Shown piece after piece: positions 42,194-49,624 of a DNA stretch of 64,000 nt. The number at the start of each line of letters is the position of its first letter. The first letter of the stretch is position 1. Location of the stretch: the NCBI RefSeq assembly GCF_028771845.1, contig NZ_CP118270.1, forward strand, positions 4,030,001-4,094,000. The letters run 5' to 3'. Below the pieces are notes generated by a model. That model had not been told where the DNA came from, searched no databases, and saw nothing but the letters and a program-made list of their open reading frames with translations. This stretch comes from Paenibacillus marchantiae. GTDB lineage: Bacteria > Bacillota > Bacilli > Paenibacillales > Paenibacillaceae. Made by a program: the position numbers and the translations under genes.

Positions 42194-43537
42194 GTGGCAG
42201 AACTTAAAATACCGAAGCGGCTGACTACCGCACTAGTGAATTCGTTGACAGCGGGCGTTGTGCCACGAATCGGACTGGAGCAGATTGCTGTTGGTCGGAA
42301 GTCTGAAGTGGACGCGATCTTGCGGGATATGGACAACATTGCGGAAGGCGGGGCAGCTTTTAAGCTGATTATAGGAAGGTATGGAAGCGGAAAAAGTTTT
42401 CTGTTACAGATGATTCGTAACTATGCGATGGATCGGGAATTTGTTGTGGCGGACGCGGACTTGTCACCTGAGCGCAGACTGGTGGGAACCAAAGGTCAGG
42501 GGCTTGCAACATACCGTGAGCTGATGACTCGTCTGTCTACTCGTACACGTCCGGATGGCGGGGCACTGGAACCGATTTTGCAAAAATGGATCGCTGGTCT
42601 TCAGCAGCAAGCGATGCAAAGTCAGGGCTTGCGCCCGGATGATCCGGCTCTTCCTGCTGAAGTCGAGAAGCAGATCTATGCGGTGACGAACGAAATGCAG
42701 AATTTGGTGCATGGATTCGATTTTGCCAAGGTGCTTGCTTCATACTGGAACGGCTATAAATTGGCGGATGATGACCGAAAACAGGCGGCGCTGCGCTGGT
42801 TGAGAGGCGAATTTGCAACCAAGACGGAAGCCAAGAAAGAGCTAGCTGTCGGCGTCATCATTGATGATGATAACTGGTATGACTACTTCAAATTATGGTC
42901 CGAATTTACGGCACGGATCGGTTACAAAGGACTGCTGTTGTTCATAGATGAAGCGGTGAATCTGTACAAAATTACAAACAGCATATCCCGGCAAAGCAAC
43001 TACGAGAAGCTGCTTACCATGTTCAATGATACGATGCAGGGCAAAGCAGAACACCTTGGTATCTTTGTAGGCGGCACACCACAATTTGTGGAAGATGAAA
43101 GACGCGGACTCTTCAGTTATGAAGCACTTCGTTCGAGACTCATTGATGGCCGCTATGCGGCAAGAGAATATGCGAATTATACCGGACCGATCCTGAAACT
43201 TTCGATGTTGTCCCATGAAGAGATTTTGATTCTGTTGCAAAAGCTGCGTCAGATTCATGCCCTGCATTTTGGATATAGTGCTAGTCTAACGGATGAGGAT
43301 TTAGTTGATTTTATGCAAACAGCGGTCAACAGGCTCGGCGCGGATGAGTTACTGACCACACGTGAAGTGGTACGGGACTTCATGGATGTGCTGCACACGC
43401 TCCATCAGAATCCTGAAGTGACCTATGTTCAATTGCTTGGTGAGCGAGCAGTCAAACCGCAGGAAACAGGAAAAGGAACGGATTCTTCATCATCTGCTGA
43501 CGATTTGGATGATTTTCTGGCGGAGTTTGAATTATGA
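42194..43537 (+). CDS. sngB: BrxD-like ATPase (DUF2791), Shango-like component B
   Basis: A 447-residue AAA-type ATPase of the DUF2791/BREX BrxD family. Walker A is GRYGSGKSF (about residues 61-69) and Walker B KGLLLFIDEAVNL near residue 255; the family N-terminus PKRLTTALVNSLTAGVVPRIGLEQIAVGR precedes them and a sensor-like GIFVGGTPQFVEDERRGLFSY follows. Such ATPases load or drive a partner helicase in defence systems. The GTG start at 42194 has GAGGTGATT upstream, and its end overlaps the helicase start (ATGA at 43534-43537), so both are produced in step. The C-terminus is acidic (DDLDDFLAEFEL). Confidence 0.88.
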   Translation: MAELKIPKRLTTALVNSLTAGVVPRIGLEQIAVGRKSEVDAILRDMDNIAEGGAAFKLIIGRYGSGKSFLLQMIRNYAMDREFVVADADLSPERRLVGTKGQGLATYRELMTRLSTRTRPDGGALEPILQKWIAGLQQQAMQSQGLRPDDPALPAEVEKQIYAVTNEMQNLVHGFDFAKVLASYWNGYKLADDDRKQAALRWLRGEFATKTEAKKELAVGVIIDDDNWYDYFKLWSEFTARIGYKGLLLFIDEAVNLYKITNSISRQSNYEKLLTMFNDTMQGKAEHLGIFVGGTPQFVEDERRGLFSYEALRSRLIDGRYAAREYANYTGPILKLSMLSHEEILILLQKLRQIHALHFGYSASLTDEDLVDFMQTAVNRLGADELLTTREVVRDFMDVLHTLHQNPEVTYVQLLGERAVKPQETGKGTDSSSSADDLDDFLAEFEL

Positions 43538-45747
43538 GTGAGAACCCTTTCTATCGACTGGCCCCTTTTGTACAGGAATTTATTTATAAAAAAAGATGGG
43601 AATCACTTCGGCCAGTCCAGATTGAAGCTTGTAATATTTGTTTTCATACCCCACATCATATGCTGATTGCGGCAGGTACAGCCTCCGGCAAGACGGAGGC
43701 GGCTTTTTTTCCTGCACTGACCGAGCTGCATGAACGTCCCTCCAAATCCGTGGGCATCTTGTACATCGGGCCGCTTAAGGCACTGATTAATGACCAATTC
43801 GAGCGACTAAAGGACCTACTGTCCGAGGGCAATATTCCGGTATGGCACTGGCATGGAGATGTGCCTCAGGCAGAGAAAACACGTCTCATGCGAAGTCCAT
43901 CCGGTGTGCTTCAGATTACGCCTGAATCGCTCGAAGGTTTGCTGATGAATCGTCCCAATGCCATTCCGGCGCTATTTCATGATCTGCGATATGTCATCAT
44001 TGACGAGGTTCATGCATTCATGGGAGCGGATCGAGGCATTCAGGTACTGAGTGAGCTGGCGCGAATTGAACGTATGGCTGGATGTAAACCGAGAAGAGTG
44101 GGATTATCTGCGACACTAAGTGATTATGATGCTGCTACAGCCTGGCTCGCTGCTGGAACTAATCAGGGGGTGGATGTGGTTTCTTCCCCCGGTGGTCGCA
44201 AGCTGCGTTTGCGGGTGGAGCATTTTTCGTTTCCAGATGCACGGGATGAAGAACAGGCGGAACATCTGCATAACGCACGTAAACTCTATTACGACTTCAT
44301 ATATGAGAGTACACATCGCAAAAAAGCTTTGATATTCACCAATAGTCGAACGGATGCCGAAGTCACTATACTTGAGATGCGGCGTGTCGCCGCACGGAGA
44401 CAGGAGCGGGACGTATTCCATGTTCATCATGGGAGCATTTCCGCCATGTTGAGAGAAGAGACCGAAGCCGCCTTACGAACCGGATCAAGGCCAGCAGTAG
44501 CTGCGGCTACCGTAACGTTGGAACTGGGGATTGACCTGGGTGAACTGGAGCGAGTTGTGCAGCTTGGAGCACCTTATAGTGCATCGAGCTTTGTTCAGCG
44601 CCTTGGACGGTCAGGCAGGCGTGAGGATATGGCTTCCGAGATGCTATTTGTATGTCCGGAAGAAGAGGATGAGGAAGCTCAATTGCCTGCTCGGATGCCA
44701 TGGACACTCATGCGGGCTATTGCTGTTATTGAATTGTATGTAAAGACCAAGTGGGTTGAACCACTTGAGGCCCGGAAGATGCCGATGGGTGTGCTCTATC
44801 ATCAGACGATGAGCATACTGAAAAGCATGGGGGAGGCTGAACCCAAAGAATTGGCTGAGGCCATGCTTTCGCTCGCACCATTCAAGGAGATTCGTGCAGA
44901 TCAATATCAGATTTTTCTAAATTATCTGATTGAGACTGATCATCTGCAATGGACAGAAGATCGGACTTTAATCATCGGGCTTACGGGTGAGAAAACCGTC
45001 AATAACTATCGCTTTTATGCGGTGTTCAAAGATGATGAAGAGCACAAAGTGCTGAACGGTTCCGAGGAGATCGGGTCGATTACAACCGTGCCGCCTCCTG
45101 GATACTGTTTCTCTCTTGCCGGGAAACTGTGGAAAGTGGAAGAGGTCGATCACAAGCATAAATCTGTGTATGTGAAGGCGGCCAAAGGCAAAGTGGATAC
45201 GTTATGGCTGGGTGCGGGTGGGGACATTCATACGACGGTCGTCCAGAAAATGCGTGAAGTACTGTCCGACACGGTGATATATCCGTATCTGTCTCCGCAA
45301 GCGGTAAATCGATTGGAACGCGCCCGTCGACTTGCACGTGAAAGTGGGTTGCTGAAACAGGTTGTCATTCCAGCTGGAGGAGATTCCTTGTATGTATTAC
45401 CTTGGGTGGGAAGCAAGTCTTTCCGCACACTGGAACGTTTAATGAAGCACAATTTGTCTGACAAACTTGCCTTGCGATCTGTTGTACCTATGGAGCCTTA
45501 TTATTTTGTCGTGTCAGGCAAAGTGGATGGTCGCACACTTTTGGCCGAGATCATGAGTGAATGTCGAACAGCGGAAGACGCATCTGCGTTACTTTCAGAA
45601 GATGAAGCACCGTATCTTGGTAAATACGATGAATTTGTGGCTCCTCCTTTGATCCGAGAGGCCTTTGCAGTGGATGGATTGGATTTAAATGGTCTCAAAG
45701 AAGGATTGCAGCAAACGTTAGCATGGGATTCTTCATCTATAAAATGA
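43534..45747 (+). CDS. sngC: Lhr-like DEAD/DEAH-box helicase, Shango-like component C
   Basis: A 737-residue superfamily 2 helicase. Motifs are motif I AGTASGKTEAAFFPAL, motif II IIDEVHAFMG, motif III GLSATLSD, motif V TVTLELGIDLGELE and motif VI QRLGRSGRR. After the two RecA-like lobes (to about residue 390) comes a C-terminal extension of 340 residues, with a winged-helix/Lhr-core-like part and a beta-rich tail. It probably moves along or unwinds DNA with the coupled BrxD-like ATPase. It is the last gene of the triad. No BREX methylase (PglX), phosphatase (PglZ) or nuclease gene is next to it, which argues for Shango rather than BREX. Confidence 0.9.
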   Translation: MSENPFYRLAPFVQEFIYKKRWESLRPVQIEACNICFHTPHHMLIAAGTASGKTEAAFFPALTELHERPSKSVGILYIGPLKALINDQFERLKDLLSEGNIPVWHWHGDVPQAEKTRLMRSPSGVLQITPESLEGLLMNRPNAIPALFHDLRYVIIDEVHAFMGADRGIQVLSELARIERMAGCKPRRVGLSATLSDYDAATAWLAAGTNQGVDVVSSPGGRKLRLRVEHFSFPDARDEEQAEHLHNARKLYYDFIYESTHRKKALIFTNSRTDAEVTILEMRRVAARRQERDVFHVHHGSISAMLREETEAALRTGSRPAVAAATVTLELGIDLGELERVVQLGAPYSASSFVQRLGRSGRREDMASEMLFVCPEEEDEEAQLPARMPWTLMRAIAVIELYVKTKWVEPLEARKMPMGVLYHQTMSILKSMGEAEPKELAEAMLSLAPFKEIRADQYQIFLNYLIETDHLQWTEDRTLIIGLTGEKTVNNYRFYAVFKDDEEHKVLNGSEEIGSITTVPPPGYCFSLAGKLWKVEEVDHKHKSVYVKAAKGKVDTLWLGAGGDIHTTVVQKMREVLSDTVIYPYLSPQAVNRLERARRLARESGLLKQVVIPAGGDSLYVLPWVGSKSFRTLERLMKHNLSDKLALRSVVPMEPYYFVVSGKVDGRTLLAEIMSECRTAEDASALLSEDEAPYLGKYDEFVAPPLIREAFAVDGLDLNGLKEGLQQTLAWDSSSIK

Positions 45748-45809
45748 CGTAATAACGTATGTCTTTTGTTTTTAATTTGAATTAAAAAAATTTAAATTGT
45801 GAATCAGGG

Positions 45810-45838
45810 TTGACACCACCTCACCTGCCATGTAATAT
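45810..45838 (+). promoter_or_regulatory. Strong promoter of the riboswitch-EamA transcript
   Basis: A consensus TTGACA (45810-45815) and TAATAT (45833-45838) are 17 bp apart, with a TG dinucleotide just before the -10 region. Transcription would begin near 45845, about 45 bases before the aptamer. Confidence 0.7.
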
Positions 45839-45887
45839 ATGAAAAGTCGTCACACACGAATCGCAAACAACAAATGCATATTTCATT

Positions 45888-45961
45888 TCGTATAACCTCG
45901 CAGGCCGAAAGTGTACACAGGGCGAGGGTCTCTACGGGAAGCCTATACTTCCTAACTACGA
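45888..45961 (+). promoter_or_regulatory. Purine-family riboswitch aptamer, atypical loops
   Basis: A three-way junction matching the purine riboswitch core. P1 is TCGTA (45888-45892) with TACGA (45957-45961). J1/2 is TAA. P2 is CCTCGC (45896-45901) with GCGAGG (45922-45927). J2/3 is GTCTCTAC (45928-45935), the invariant binding-pocket sequence. P3 is GGAAG (45937-45941) with CTTCC (45948-45952). J3/1 is AAC (45954-45956). The specificity base equivalent to position 74 is C (45956), as in guanine-type members. The P2 loop (20 nt) and P3 loop (6 nt, CCTATA) do not show the usual seven-base kissing loops. The flanking gene encodes a permease. Confidence 0.75.
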
Positions 45962-46003
45962 TGCCAGGAATCATTGTATTCCTTGCTCGTAGTTAGGATT
46001 TTT
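45951..46003 (+). terminator. Riboswitch-controlled terminator (expression platform)
   Basis: CCTAACTACGA (45951-45961) pairs perfectly with TCGTAGTTAGG (45987-45997), with an inner AGGAAT/ATTCCT stem, followed by ATTTTTGCATTT. The 5' arm consists of the aptamer's P3 and P1 3' strands, so ligand-stabilised aptamer and terminator exclude each other: ligand should turn transcription on. Confidence 0.85.
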
Positions 46004-46082
46004 GCATTTGGATGGTGTCTGTGACCTTGGCATGGATCAAACATGCGGACGCATTTTTCGATCATCAGGAGGTTTATCTACA

Positions 46083-47036
46083 ATGAAATATTATCTGTCC
46101 GTTCTCGCAGGAGCGATGAGCTATGGCATATTATCCACAATTGTGGTTCTGGCTTACGGCGAAGGGTACAAACTTGGAGAGGTCGTGGGCACACAGCTGA
46201 TCACGGGCTTCATCCTGTCCTGGATGCTGGCATTATACTCGAAGTTTAGAATGAAACGGAAATCACAGGCAGATGGAAAAACATCAGCTGCCGTGGCAAA
46301 AGCATTTCAGAAATTAACGTGGAAGCAACGTTTGATATTGATGGCTGCAGGGACGCCGACGGTGATTACCGGTCTTGTCTATTATCAGTCTTTACGATAC
46401 ATTCCCGCGTCACTTGCCATTATTCTTTTGTTCCAATTTACGTGGATTAGCGTATTGATTCAGGCCGTGAGCAAACGTCAGCGTCCTGACAAAGTAACGT
46501 TCCTGACTTTGATTATCCTGTTTGGCGGAACATTGCTGGCAGCAGGTTTCCTGGAACAGGGACTCGGAGAGTTTAACGGCTTGGGCATAGCGCTTGGCTT
46601 AATGGCGGCTGTAAGTTACTCCCTGTTTGTAATGTTCAGTGGTAAAGCGGTTCCATCAGCACATCCGGCTTTTCGCAGTGCATGGATGGTGACCGGAGGT
46701 CTGGTCTTGCTGTGCATCCTGTTCCCGCCGACGTTCCTGTTTAACGGATTGATTTGGAGCCAGCTGCTTGTCTTCGGATTGTTGCTTGGCTTCTTCGGAG
46801 CTTTTATCCCACCAGTACTGTTCGCAGTAGGTGTGCCTCATATTGGGGGCGACATGGCCGGAATTCTTGGTGCAGTTGAGCTCCCAATCGCGGTGCTGCT
46901 CTCAGCCATTGTGCTTCACGAGCATGTGAGCCCATTGCAATGGCTCGGGGTTATTGTGGTGCTAATTGGTGTAGCACTGCCAGAGATCTATAAGTTACGG
47001 ATGAGACGAAGTCGAAATACACCTCTATATTCCTGA
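46083..47036 (+). CDS. EamA/DMT-family permease under riboswitch control
   Basis: A 317-residue, ten-helix transporter of the drug/metabolite superfamily with two EamA repeats. The ends of the repeats are visible (MKYYLSVLAGAMSYGILSTIVVLAYG at the start; HVSPLQWLGVIVVLIGVALPEI at the end). A basic cytosolic loop near residues 58-80 is rich in Lys. I choose ATG 46083 with CAGGAGG at 46066-46072; an upstream in-frame start at 46002 would fall right after the terminator and lacks conservation. Control by an ON-type purine riboswitch suggests that it exports a purine base or a related compound, in analogy to B. subtilis PbuE, which belongs to another transporter family. Confidence 0.88.
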   Translation: MKYYLSVLAGAMSYGILSTIVVLAYGEGYKLGEVVGTQLITGFILSWMLALYSKFRMKRKSQADGKTSAAVAKAFQKLTWKQRLILMAAGTPTVITGLVYYQSLRYIPASLAIILLFQFTWISVLIQAVSKRQRPDKVTFLTLIILFGGTLLAAGFLEQGLGEFNGLGIALGLMAAVSYSLFVMFSGKAVPSAHPAFRSAWMVTGGLVLLCILFPPTFLFNGLIWSQLLVFGLLLGFFGAFIPPVLFAVGVPHIGGDMAGILGAVELPIAVLLSAIVLHEHVSPLQWLGVIVVLIGVALPEIYKLRMRRSRNTPLYS

Positions 47037-47076
47037 GTGGAATTAGATAGAATGATAAAGACAAGAACTATAGCTG

Positions 47077-47106
47077 AAAGAGCCTGAGTGATTCAGGCTC
47101 TTTTTT
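47077..47106 (+). terminator. Terminator of the EamA gene
   Basis: AAAGAGCCTGA (47077-47087) pairs with TCAGGCTCTTT (from 47093) around a five-base loop, followed by T residues. Confidence 0.9.
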
Positions 47107-47238
47107 GATGAATATATTTATTGGGCTAAGTGATGTCCCATCGATATGGCCCATTCGAGTCATTTTCAATTTTAACCGGATGGGGTATGCTGAAGAAGAG
47201 TTGCAATAGAATGGGAACATAGACAGAGGAGCGTTGAG

Positions 47239-47664
47239 ATGAAAAGCTGGATTAGCAAAACCTGGCCTTGGCTTACGCTGGGAATTACTGTAGTTGTGCT
47301 GCTTGGATCTTTTATGGTGTATTTTATGGGCAAGGACATGTCCCCAGGCTCAGGAAGTGCCGTAACGGCCAAAGCCGAGACGCCGGAGGACTTGAAGGGA
47401 TATGAAGTTGTTAATGTTAACGTAAGCAATGACGGTTTTGAACCTGATGTTATTGAAGTTAAATCCGGAGTCCCTACCAAAATCAACTTTATTCTTACTC
47501 GGCAGGTCACACACGTTAAATCGGTGGCATCAAGTAAGCTTGGCATGGATATGTACATGCAAAAGGGTGATAATTACTACACCTTGGACAAAGATCTCCA
47601 GCCTGGGGAATATGAAATTCACTGTGGCATGTACATGATTTACGGAACGGTTAAGGTCATATAG
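47239..47664 (+). CDS. Membrane-anchored cupredoxin-domain protein
   Basis: A 141-residue protein with an N-terminal membrane anchor (WPWLTLGITVVVLLGSFMVYFM, residues 10-31), a short linker and a cupredoxin-like domain facing outside. The C-terminal EYEIHCGMYMIYGTVKV carries the His-Cys...Met elements of a copper site, and an upstream His in RQVTHVKS could be another ligand, so a type 1-like copper centre is plausible but not certain. It may carry electrons or copper at the cell surface; no oxidase or copper exporter is adjacent. The gene stands alone between two terminators. Confidence 0.85.
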   Translation: MKSWISKTWPWLTLGITVVVLLGSFMVYFMGKDMSPGSGSAVTAKAETPEDLKGYEVVNVNVSNDGFEPDVIEVKSGVPTKINFILTRQVTHVKSVASSKLGMDMYMQKGDNYYTLDKDLQPGEYEIHCGMYMIYGTVKVI

Positions 47665-47670
47665 TGGACA

Positions 47671-47709
47671 GGAGCAAAGATTCTTCAATTGAATCTTTGC
47701 TCCTCTTTT
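47671..47709 (+). terminator. Terminator of the cupredoxin gene
   Basis: GGAGCAAAGATTC (47671-47683) pairs perfectly with GAATCTTTGCTCC (47691-47703) and is followed by TCTTTTG. Confidence 0.9.
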
Positions 47710-47761
47710 GTGTGCATGATATCATGGACTAGTGATCAATTTCATCTGGAGGTGGCCAAAT

Positions 47762-48784
47762 ATGAAAGCGCTATTTATTGGAGGAACAGGTACCATCAGT
47801 ACAGCAATTACCGATCAGCTTGCCAAGCAAGGCTGTGAACTTTATTTGATCAACCGGGGTAATCAAAATGATAATTTGCCTGCGCAAATCAAAGTGCTGC
47901 AAGCCGATATTAACGATGAAGCACGGGTTGCGGAGCTGATTGCCGACCTGGAGTTCGATGTTGTCGCAGACTTTATTGCGTTTGTACCTTCCCAGCTGGA
48001 GAGAGATTACCGTTTGTTCAAAGACAAAACAAAGCAGTTTATATTTATCAGTTCGGCATCTGCCTACCAGACACCACTTGCTGATTATCGGATCACGGAA
48101 GGTACGCCTTTATCCAATCCGTATTGGGAATATTCACGCAACAAAATTGCATGTGAAGACTATTTGATGAAACAGTATCGTGAAGAAGGATTTCCGGTAA
48201 CCATTGTGCGTCCAAGCCATACGTATAGTGAACGTTCTGTACCTCTCGGTGTACACGGGGCAGAGGGAAGCTGGCAGGTCCTCAAGCGCATACGTGAAAA
48301 TAAACCCGTACTCATTCATGGAGATGGTACATCTCTCTGGACCATAACGCATAACCGTGATTTTGCCAAAGGATTTATTGGCCTTATGGGCAATATTCAC
48401 GCCATTGGTGAATCGGTACATATTACCTCGGACGAGTCAGTAACCTGGAATCAGATCTATGAGATTATTGCAGGAGTGCTTGGTGTCAAGCTTCATGCGG
48501 TTCATGTATCTTCCGAGTTTTTGGCGGCGTGCAGTGATCAGGATCTTCGAGGCGGTCTGCTGGGAGACAAGGCGAATACGGTTGTATTTGATAACAGTAA
48601 GCTAAAAAGGCTTGTTCCAGAATTTGTGGCAACGATCAGGGCCGATCAAGGAATCCGGAGCACCATAGAATATATTCTTGCACATCCTGAATTGCAGACC
48701 GAAGATCCCGAATTTGATGCATGGTGTGACAAGGTGGTTGGAGTATTGGATGAAGCGTTGCTGAAAATTAGAGATGAGAAGTGA
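47762..48784 (+). CDS. NAD-dependent epimerase/dehydratase (SDR)
   Basis: A 340-residue extended short-chain dehydrogenase/reductase. The N-terminal Rossmann motif is MKALFIGGTGTISTAIT (GxxGxxS). The usual catalytic Tyr-x-x-x-Lys is seen as YSRNKIACE near residue 128, with the upstream serine in FIFISSASAYQT. The C-terminal substrate region is typical of nucleotide-sugar epimerases or isoflavone-reductase-like proteins; the actual substrate is unknown. I choose ATG 47762 because GGAGGTGG lies 13 bases upstream; an in-frame ATG at 47732 has no site. The esterase gene follows after 9 bp, so both form an operon. Confidence 0.88.
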   Translation: MKALFIGGTGTISTAITDQLAKQGCELYLINRGNQNDNLPAQIKVLQADINDEARVAELIADLEFDVVADFIAFVPSQLERDYRLFKDKTKQFIFISSASAYQTPLADYRITEGTPLSNPYWEYSRNKIACEDYLMKQYREEGFPVTIVRPSHTYSERSVPLGVHGAEGSWQVLKRIRENKPVLIHGDGTSLWTITHNRDFAKGFIGLMGNIHAIGESVHITSDESVTWNQIYEIIAGVLGVKLHAVHVSSEFLAACSDQDLRGGLLGDKANTVVFDNSKLKRLVPEFVATIRADQGIRSTIEYILAHPELQTEDPEFDAWCDKVVGVLDEALLKIRDEK

Positions 48785-48793
48785 GGCGAGCAT

Positions 48794-49450
48794 ATGTCCC
48801 AAACCGGGCATCGACTGGTAAAGGAAATCACCAAAACCGTCACTTTGGACTATTTGCTGCACATTCCCGAGACGGAGGAACCGCTTGCTGCGGACCAGAA
48901 ATGGCCTGTCATTTTGTTTCTTCATGGTTCTGGAGAACGTGGAAATGATCTGGAAAAGCTTAAAGCACACGGGGTTCCGCTTATTGCCGATCAGGACAAG
49001 AGTTTCCCGTTTATCGTGATTTCACCGCAATGCCCTGTGGACGAATTTTGGGGTATGCATCGCGAAGCTGTTATGGCTCTTCTGGAACATGTTTTGGAAA
49101 ACGAAGCTGCTGACCCGAACCGGGTGTATCTTACAGGTCTGAGTATGGGCGGGTATGGTGCTTGGGATCTGCCACTGTTTTACCCCAATACATTTGCTGC
49201 ATTGGCTCCTGTATGTGGGGGAGCAGACCCTTCCAAAGCGGAAGAACTGCATAATATACCGATCTGGGCATTCCATGGTGCCAAGGATGACATCGTTTAT
49301 GTTACGGAATCCGAGAAAATTGTTCATGCGCTTGAAGCGTTGAACGCGGATGTGAAGCTGACGATATATCCTGAAGGTAATCATGATGCTTGGACCGAAA
49401 CGTATGACAACCCGGAATTGTACAAGTGGTTTCTCAGCCATACGTTATAA
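48794..49450 (+). CDS. Alpha/beta-hydrolase esterase
   Basis: A 218-residue alpha/beta hydrolase of the prolyl-oligopeptidase/phospholipase-carboxylesterase type, without signal peptide. The nucleophile elbow is GLSMGGYGAW (Ser118 by my count), the oxyanion segment LFLHGSGERGND lies near residue 38, and the C-terminal GNHDAW carries the catalytic His, with Asp in GAKDDIV. Related proteins hydrolyse acyl or feruloyl esters. It sits 9 bp downstream of the SDR gene with GAGGCGAG as ribosome binding site. Confidence 0.88.
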   Translation: MSQTGHRLVKEITKTVTLDYLLHIPETEEPLAADQKWPVILFLHGSGERGNDLEKLKAHGVPLIADQDKSFPFIVISPQCPVDEFWGMHREAVMALLEHVLENEAADPNRVYLTGLSMGGYGAWDLPLFYPNTFAALAPVCGGADPSKAEELHNIPIWAFHGAKDDIVYVTESEKIVHALEALNADVKLTIYPEGNHDAWTETYDNPELYKWFLSHTL

Positions 49451-49494
49451 TCAATCAATCGTTCGTAATTGACAATATTCAGCATTATTAAGTA

Positions 49495-49523
49495 TTTACT
49501 TTCGTTATTCGAATCGTTATAAT
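49495..49523 (+). promoter_or_regulatory. Predicted promoter of the giant SLH protein
   Basis: TTTACT (49495-49500) and TATAAT (49518-49523) are separated by 17 bp. Transcription would start near 49530, so the hairpin at 49548-49593 would be inside the leader. Confidence 0.55.
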
Positions 49524-49547
49524 CAAGAAAAAATGACACTTGTTAGG

Positions 49548-49600
49548 GGAGGCACCCCAACAGAGGACTTTGTTCCTTTGTTGGGGTGCCTCCTTTTTTT
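49548..49600 (+). terminator. Leader hairpin / attenuator before the SLH protein gene
   Basis: GGAGGCACCCCAACA (49548-49562) pairs perfectly with TGTTGGGGTGCCTCC (49579-49593) and is followed by seven T residues. This is a textbook intrinsic terminator, but it ends only 25 bp before the start codon and leaves no room for another promoter. Confidence 0.85.
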
Positions 49601-49624
49601 GTGTGCAGAAAAGGAGAGCAGACG

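Noticed and set aside
42194..45747. Possible BREX type 2 system
   Set aside because: The ATPase and helicase resemble BrxD and the BREX helicase, but no PglX, PglZ, PglW or PglY gene is near; the TerB-N partner fits Shango better.
45888..45961. 8-oxoguanine riboswitch variant
   Set aside because: Those variants occur in Paenibacillaceae but are associated with 8-oxoguanine deaminase genes, and here the gene is a permease; the ligand is left open among purines.
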